Assembly (NCBI GenBank): GCA_030668045.1
Contig: DAOUUR010000085.1
Location: forward strand, 1-8,038
Direction of reading: 5' to 3'
From: a bacterium
GTDB taxonomy: Bacteria; Zixibacteria; MSB-5A5; GN15; FEB-12
DNA length: 8,038 nucleotides
This document shows positions 4,978 to 8,038 of the stretch, in pieces. The stretch's first letter is position 1; each line of letters begins with the position of its first letter. The position numbers and the translations under genes are program-made. The notes below the pieces were generated by a model that saw only the letters and a list, made by a program, of their open reading frames with translations, did no database searches and was not told where the DNA came from.

Positions 4978-6654
4978 ATGCCCAACAGACTGCGATACGA
5001 TATAGCCGACCGGCGACTAAGCTACACAGGAAAACAGAAAGAGGAAGTTTTCAACTCGGACAAGTTGATTGAGTTCAATCACCGTCACATGGCCGTCCTC
5101 TCTAATTACGGCCTGACGTTGGAGTCGTGCACCATCGCAACACTCGGCGACAAGCTCAATCAGAAATCAAATCTGGGAGCTTTGCGCAACAGACAGGTGC
5201 GACAATCCGTTATCCTCTCGGCAGCGCTCTCGGCGGTAGTGGTTGGCCTGCATGGTCGTGGCAGCCTAATGACCTACCCCAAAGAAGAGCAGACCAACGA
5301 TCTTGCCAATAATCTGAAACGAGCCAATGACCGTTCTGCTGCCCAAATCATGGCCGAAGTGCTGCAAACGACCACCGAGGAGCTGCCGCGGGGTGAAGAG
5401 ATCCTGATCGAATCGGCCATCACCGAGGGGGTCCGCGTAAAGCCTGGCAAAGAGGCCGGTGGCAACCCGACCATTGCGGTCGGCGCCGTCTTTGGCAAAA
5501 AAGAGCATCGCATTCAATATGGACTGGAAAAATCTCACCAAGTTACGCTGCTGTCGATGGGCAACGATGTCATCGACGGTACCACCAAATCGGTCAAGGG
5601 GCTGCACTCCAGCCTGACCGCTCTGTTTGTTACCGAAGCCAACGTAAAGCGCCATCTGCCCGACATTTACGTCCAGCGCTGGATGTCCGGAGCATATTTC
5701 GAAGAGTTCAGTCCGCGTGATGTCAGCCTCTACGATGCTGCAAAGATTATGGCCAAGGGATTTGGATATTCCAATCCGGAAAAACTATCCGCCTTTTTCC
5801 TTGATCGGCCCCGCCACTACCCGGCGATGGATGCCCTCAACAGCGAAGGCATCGCCACCCCATTTGATAAAGATGGTGACCTGATGCCTGCGGTGGTACT
5901 TGGTCTTGACGGGTTGAATTTCTCAAACGACCGTGGCCTGCACACGATGATTGGTGAAATCGGCGGCTCGGCGGAGTGGGCTGTTGGTGTCCTGCCTCTG
6001 GTCTGGCGCGGTGGTCAGGCGCTCGGGATGCTGACCAGTCAGTCTTCGCTCACCCGTAAAGACCTCAGCGCGGAGGAACTCTGGAAAGAACGGTTCCATT
6101 TCACCGAAGAAGAATTCATGCAGATTCAAGACGCTCGCTTTGAACGCAAACCTTACTTTACCATCGAAGATATCATAGACGATCCATTTGCGGGCGGTAT
6201 CAGCGCTTTTGGCGGCATTACCGACAATTATCTGATGCCGATGATGAAAGGCGTGGTGGCCGATCCGGAGAACGATCGCATCAGCGTGAGCGTACTCACG
6301 GTTAATTCGCTCGGGATGGTACAGTGCTGGCAGATGACGTTCAAATGCCGCAAAAGCCTCAAAAGCACCCTTGACCTGATGCTTTCCCCCAAGGAAGAAC
6401 TGGTCAAACTCTCAGGAAAGGACCTGGAGAGACGAATCGGCGAGATGCTTCAGGATGAACGAGCCCGGCAGCGCTATCGGATTTTCTTTAATGGCGAGTA
6501 TTACCCCGCCCTGATACCGGTCCGAGATCGGATGGTACTTTTGCATCGAGCTGTCGAAACTCTGATTGAGCGCGGCGCTCTGGGTGCTATCGATCGTGAA
6601 ATAATCGGGCTGACCGAAAAACTGGCCAGCGGCTGGTTTATCAATTCGGACTGA
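4978..6654 (+). CDS. Divergent, enlarged GlpX-type (class II) fructose/sedoheptulose-bisphosphatase homologue
   Basis: 558 residues, against about 320-340 for usual GlpX. The core aligns in order with GlpX landmarks: HGRG (92-95), an Asp-rich site NDVIDGT (196-202) in place of DPxEGT, LDRPRH (275-280), KDGDLMPAV (298-306) in place of SDGDVAAAI, EIGGSAEWAVGVLP (327-340) with Glu333 at the conserved GGAPEG glutamate, and SAFGGITDNYL (409-419) in place of AATGVTDG. About 70 extra residues precede the core and about 100 follow it. GlpX enzymes hydrolyse fructose-1,6-bisphosphate in gluconeogenesis using divalent metal in the cytoplasm. Here the Asp of GRGDK is Ser96 and the GEGExDEAPM segment is rewritten (about 143-156), so the substrate may differ or activity may be lost. 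The ATG has GGGAGA seven bases upstream. It appears monocistronic. Confidence 0.8.
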   Translation: MPNRLRYDIADRRLSYTGKQKEEVFNSDKLIEFNHRHMAVLSNYGLTLESCTIATLGDKLNQKSNLGALRNRQVRQSVILSAALSAVVVGLHGRGSLMTYPKEEQTNDLANNLKRANDRSAAQIMAEVLQTTTEELPRGEEILIESAITEGVRVKPGKEAGGNPTIAVGAVFGKKEHRIQYGLEKSHQVTLLSMGNDVIDGTTKSVKGLHSSLTALFVTEANVKRHLPDIYVQRWMSGAYFEEFSPRDVSLYDAAKIMAKGFGYSNPEKLSAFFLDRPRHYPAMDALNSEGIATPFDKDGDLMPAVVLGLDGLNFSNDRGLHTMIGEIGGSAEWAVGVLPLVWRGGQALGMLTSQSSLTRKDLSAEELWKERFHFTEEEFMQIQDARFERKPYFTIEDIIDDPFAGGISAFGGITDNYLMPMMKGVVADPENDRISVSVLTVNSLGMVQCWQMTFKCRKSLKSTLDLMLSPKEELVKLSGKDLERRIGEMLQDERARQRYRIFFNGEYYPALIPVRDRMVLLHRAVETLIERGALGAIDREIIGLTEKLASGWFINSD

Positions 6655-6670
6655 GGCAACATGTAACCGG

Positions 6671-6695
6671 CGCCACGATCCTTGGGATCGTGGCG
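6671..6695. terminator. Hairpin between convergent genes, probable bidirectional terminator
   Basis: CGCCACGATCC (6671-6681) and GGATCGTGGCG (6685-6695) form a perfect 11-base-pair stem with a TTG loop; flanking CCGG on each side can extend it past a one-base bulge. It sits 16 bases after the GlpX-like stop and 16 bases after the stop of the convergent gene. Neither strand has a T-run right after the stem, so it is not a textbook intrinsic terminator; end stabilisation or attenuated read-through are alternatives. Confidence 0.6.
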
Positions 6696-6711
6696 TCCGG
6701 AACCGTTACTG

Positions 6712-7626
6712 CTAAAAATTCCAAACGAAATCCAAGTATGGTATTCCGGGAAACGGCGCGTCTTCGTTGATCACCGTGGCAAATCCCAAGTCCACAGAAA
6801 GCTTTTCGCCGAAGAACCTGATTCCATAGGAAACAAGCGGGTCATCAACACCGGGGAATATCCAGTTTTCGCTGATAAAAGCTGTCCGGCGCGATAGGCG
6901 GTAGTCGCAGCCAAGCATGACCGCTGGCTTGTCGGCCAATTCGTCTTCTACAAACCCATATCCGAGAGCCACCGAAAAACTGCGATCATCGGTACCCAAA
7001 GTCGCGGCACCATAAGCCACACCAACAAACAGCGGATCATCGCTATCGAGATCATCGTCAACCGGCACCCGGACAATCAGCGCCCCGACCGCCAAAGACA
7101 CGTTTTCGTTAGTGGAAACCCCTAACTTGGGAGTGAAATAGAATAACTGCTTGTCAAAATCGAGCCCGGGGAATATCGACATGCCACCACCGAAGGTGAT
7201 GTTGTCGGTAATGCCAAAAGCGATTCCCGGAAAAAACAAGTAGGTGTCAGAAAAATACCCTTCGCCTTTTTTCAGCATCCTCCCGGTCTGGCCAAAGAAG
7301 AGCCGCGTTCGATTTGGATTGGGAAACCAGTACTTGCCGTCTTTCATCGCCTCGCTTGAAATCACCTTTACTTCGATAATCTTGTTGATTGAGATCGTCA
7401 TCTCCCCCATCTTCGTCTCAAAAGTAATCTCGCTGTCACCAACCTGTGTTATTTTGCCCACCAAAGTCGAGCCGTCAACCAGCGTAAGTAACTGGGTTTC
7501 ATCGGCGGCCGGTACTTTCAGATCACCGGCAATATCGTCAGCCATCACCTGCACGCCGGGCAAAAGGACTAAAACAGCTCCAATCACCAACGTTCCGAAT
7601 AAACGTTTTCTGCATCCGTGGAACAT
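6712..7626 (-). CDS. Exported protein with Lsm/SH3-like small domain and predicted beta-barrel (outer-membrane type), function unknown
   Basis: 304 residues. Residues 1-29 look like a Sec signal peptide: basic CRKR start, hydrophobic GTLVIGAVLVLLPGV, and a VMA-D cleavage site. Residues 46-88 make a compact beta domain (LVDGSTLVGKITQVGDSEIT, then MGEMTISINKIIEVK) of the kind seen as a small barrel in many exported proteins. From about 100 to the end, alternating hydrophobic strands with aromatic residues and Gly/Asn/Asp turns are repeated, ending in DFVWNF; a terminal Phe is typical of outer-membrane barrels recognised by BamA. I see no enzyme motif. The ATG at 7626 has GAGGG six bases upstream; the frame continues to 7770, but that extension would bury the signal peptide. 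It converges on the GlpX-like gene. A transporter, porin or surface-anchored assembly protein cannot be distinguished. Confidence 0.8.
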   Translation of the reverse strand: MFHGCRKRLFGTLVIGAVLVLLPGVQVMADDIAGDLKVPAADETQLLTLVDGSTLVGKITQVGDSEITFETKMGEMTISINKIIEVKVISSEAMKDGKYWFPNPNRTRLFFGQTGRMLKKGEGYFSDTYLFFPGIAFGITDNITFGGGMSIFPGLDFDKQLFYFTPKLGVSTNENVSLAVGALIVRVPVDDDLDSDDPLFVGVAYGAATLGTDDRSFSVALGYGFVEDELADKPAVMLGCDYRLSRRTAFISENWIFPGVDDPLVSYGIRFFGEKLSVDLGFATVINEDAPFPGIPYLDFVWNF

Positions 7627-7961
7627 ATCAGTCCCTCGCTTTCCATATGAGGTTGTCGATTTTGTAACTATCCACAATAACCGCTGTCGATAATAGGCTG
7701 CTGTTTGCTTGTCTAAGAAACAGAAATGGCCGTAAGTTGTCAACTCAATCCAAATGGTTTCCCGGCGCAAGAGCCCTCAGCCGAATACATTTCACGTTTG
7801 GCCTTCTGGGGCGTCTCTAAATCAAGCCTGAAAATCCAGTCAGGTCGCCGGAGGAGTATGCCCGAGAAGCTGGCAGCCTGCCCCCGGCCCAAAGAGATGA
7901 GAGGAAACGGGTTGAATTTTCGGCCCCAATTGAGTACCTTAGGCGGCAATGAGAAGCAACC
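7627..7961. other. Intergenic region between divergent genes, several possible stems, no recognised RNA family
   Basis: 335 bases without a convincing gene. On the minus strand a TTGACA (7743-7738) could be a -35 box for the barrel gene, but no good -10 is at 17 bases; a TATTAT (7695-7690) lies further down with a weak -35. On the plus strand, TTGAAT (7912-7917) and TACCTT (7935-7940) are 17 bases apart, a weak promoter candidate for the gene at 7962. Possible stems are GCCGAA/TTTGGC (7780-7785 with 7797-7802), CCTGA/TCAGG (7827-7831 with 7840-7844), and GCCGGaGG/CCcCCGGC (7847-7854 with 7881-7888). An 86-codon open frame on the plus strand (7726-7986) has no family resemblance or ribosome site. 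Confidence 0.4.
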
Positions 7962-8038
7962 ATGTGCAACAGGACTAACATCTTGAAAGACCTCCGATAT
8001 TCCGCAGCGGCCTTGCTGATTGCTATTGTGACAATCGG
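7962..8038 (+). CDS. Start of a probable exported or membrane-anchored protein (partial, runs off right edge)
   Basis: Only 25 codons are visible. They read as a basic start (NRTNILKDLRY) followed by a hydrophobic stretch (SAAALLIAIVTI), which is what the beginning of a signal peptide or N-terminal membrane anchor looks like. The ATG has only a weak GAGAAG upstream; a TTG seven codons later, nine bases after an AGGA, could be the true start. It is divergent from the barrel gene, so the two may share a control region. With so little visible, neither family nor even coding status is certain. Confidence 0.5.
   Translation, partial: MCNRTNILKDLRYSAAALLIAIVTI

Noticed and set aside
7760..7802. 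GGCGCAAGAGCC resembling the core of a c-di-GMP class I riboswitch
   Set aside because: It has an extra base in the core, lacks the preceding GCAAACC and GAAA tetraloop, and the following arm does not match.
7836..7882. Similarity of CAGTCAGGTCGCCGGAGGAG to the SRP RNA core or a cobalamin-box segment
   Set aside because: The conserved hairpin and loop order of those RNAs is not present; the match is a short word only.
7726..7986. 86-codon plus-strand open frame
   Set aside because: No ribosome site, no recognisable composition or motif, and it overlaps the better start at 7962 in another frame.
1..8038. CRISPR arrays, tRNA, rRNA and insertion sequences
   Set aside because: No regularly spaced direct repeats, no tRNA-like cloverleaf, no rRNA text and no transposase-like protein were seen on either strand.

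Overview
The window looks like chromosome of an anaerobic, Gram-negative-type bacterium. The grounds are a reversed set of genes from an [FeFe]-hydrogenase-type NAD(P)H/ferredoxin operon, a rubrerythrin-like oxidative-stress protein, and a predicted exported beta-barrel protein ending in an aromatic residue. Gene order at the hydrogenase end resembles the hydABC neighbourhoods of Thermotogales and Clostridia. The outer-membrane-type protein and the repeat style would fit an uncultured FCB-like phylum, but that placement is a guess and composition alone does not settle it.

Layout. (1) Positions 1-3949, minus strand: one apparent operon read right to left from a good sigma-70-like promoter at 4026-4054. 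Its order is a small multi-cysteine zinc-ribbon-like protein, a stand-alone DRTGG-domain protein, a DRTGG domain fused to an anti-sigma-type ATPase, an iron-sulfur protein with a degenerate [FeFe]-hydrogenase domain, a NuoE/HydC-type [2Fe-2S] subunit, and the start of a NuoF/HydB-type flavoprotein subunit that runs off the left edge. (2) Positions 4101-4236: a repeat-like element with short terminal inverted repeats and an internal hairpin. (3) Positions 4267-4719, minus: a rubrerythrin-type di-iron protein with its own consensus-like promoter. (4) Positions 4978-6654, plus: a long, divergent GlpX-type (class II) sugar bisphosphatase homologue. (5) A strong hairpin at 6671-6695 between convergent genes. 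(6) Positions 6712-7626, minus: an exported protein with an Lsm/SH3-like small domain followed by a beta-barrel. (7) Positions 7627-7961: an intergenic stretch between divergent genes with several possible stems but no family I recognise. (8) Position 7962 to the end: the start of a probable exported or membrane protein.

How the genes fit together. The catalytic subunits (NuoE and NuoF type) would pass electrons between NAD(P)H, ferredoxin and H2. The co-transcribed DRTGG proteins, anti-sigma-like ATPase and degenerate hydrogenase look more like a sensing or regulatory arm than a second enzyme. I infer that this arm reports redox or H2 state. The architecture is recurrent in anaerobes but, to my knowledge, functionally undescribed, and it is the best candidate here for an unexplored system. 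The remaining genes look like independent housekeeping or envelope functions.
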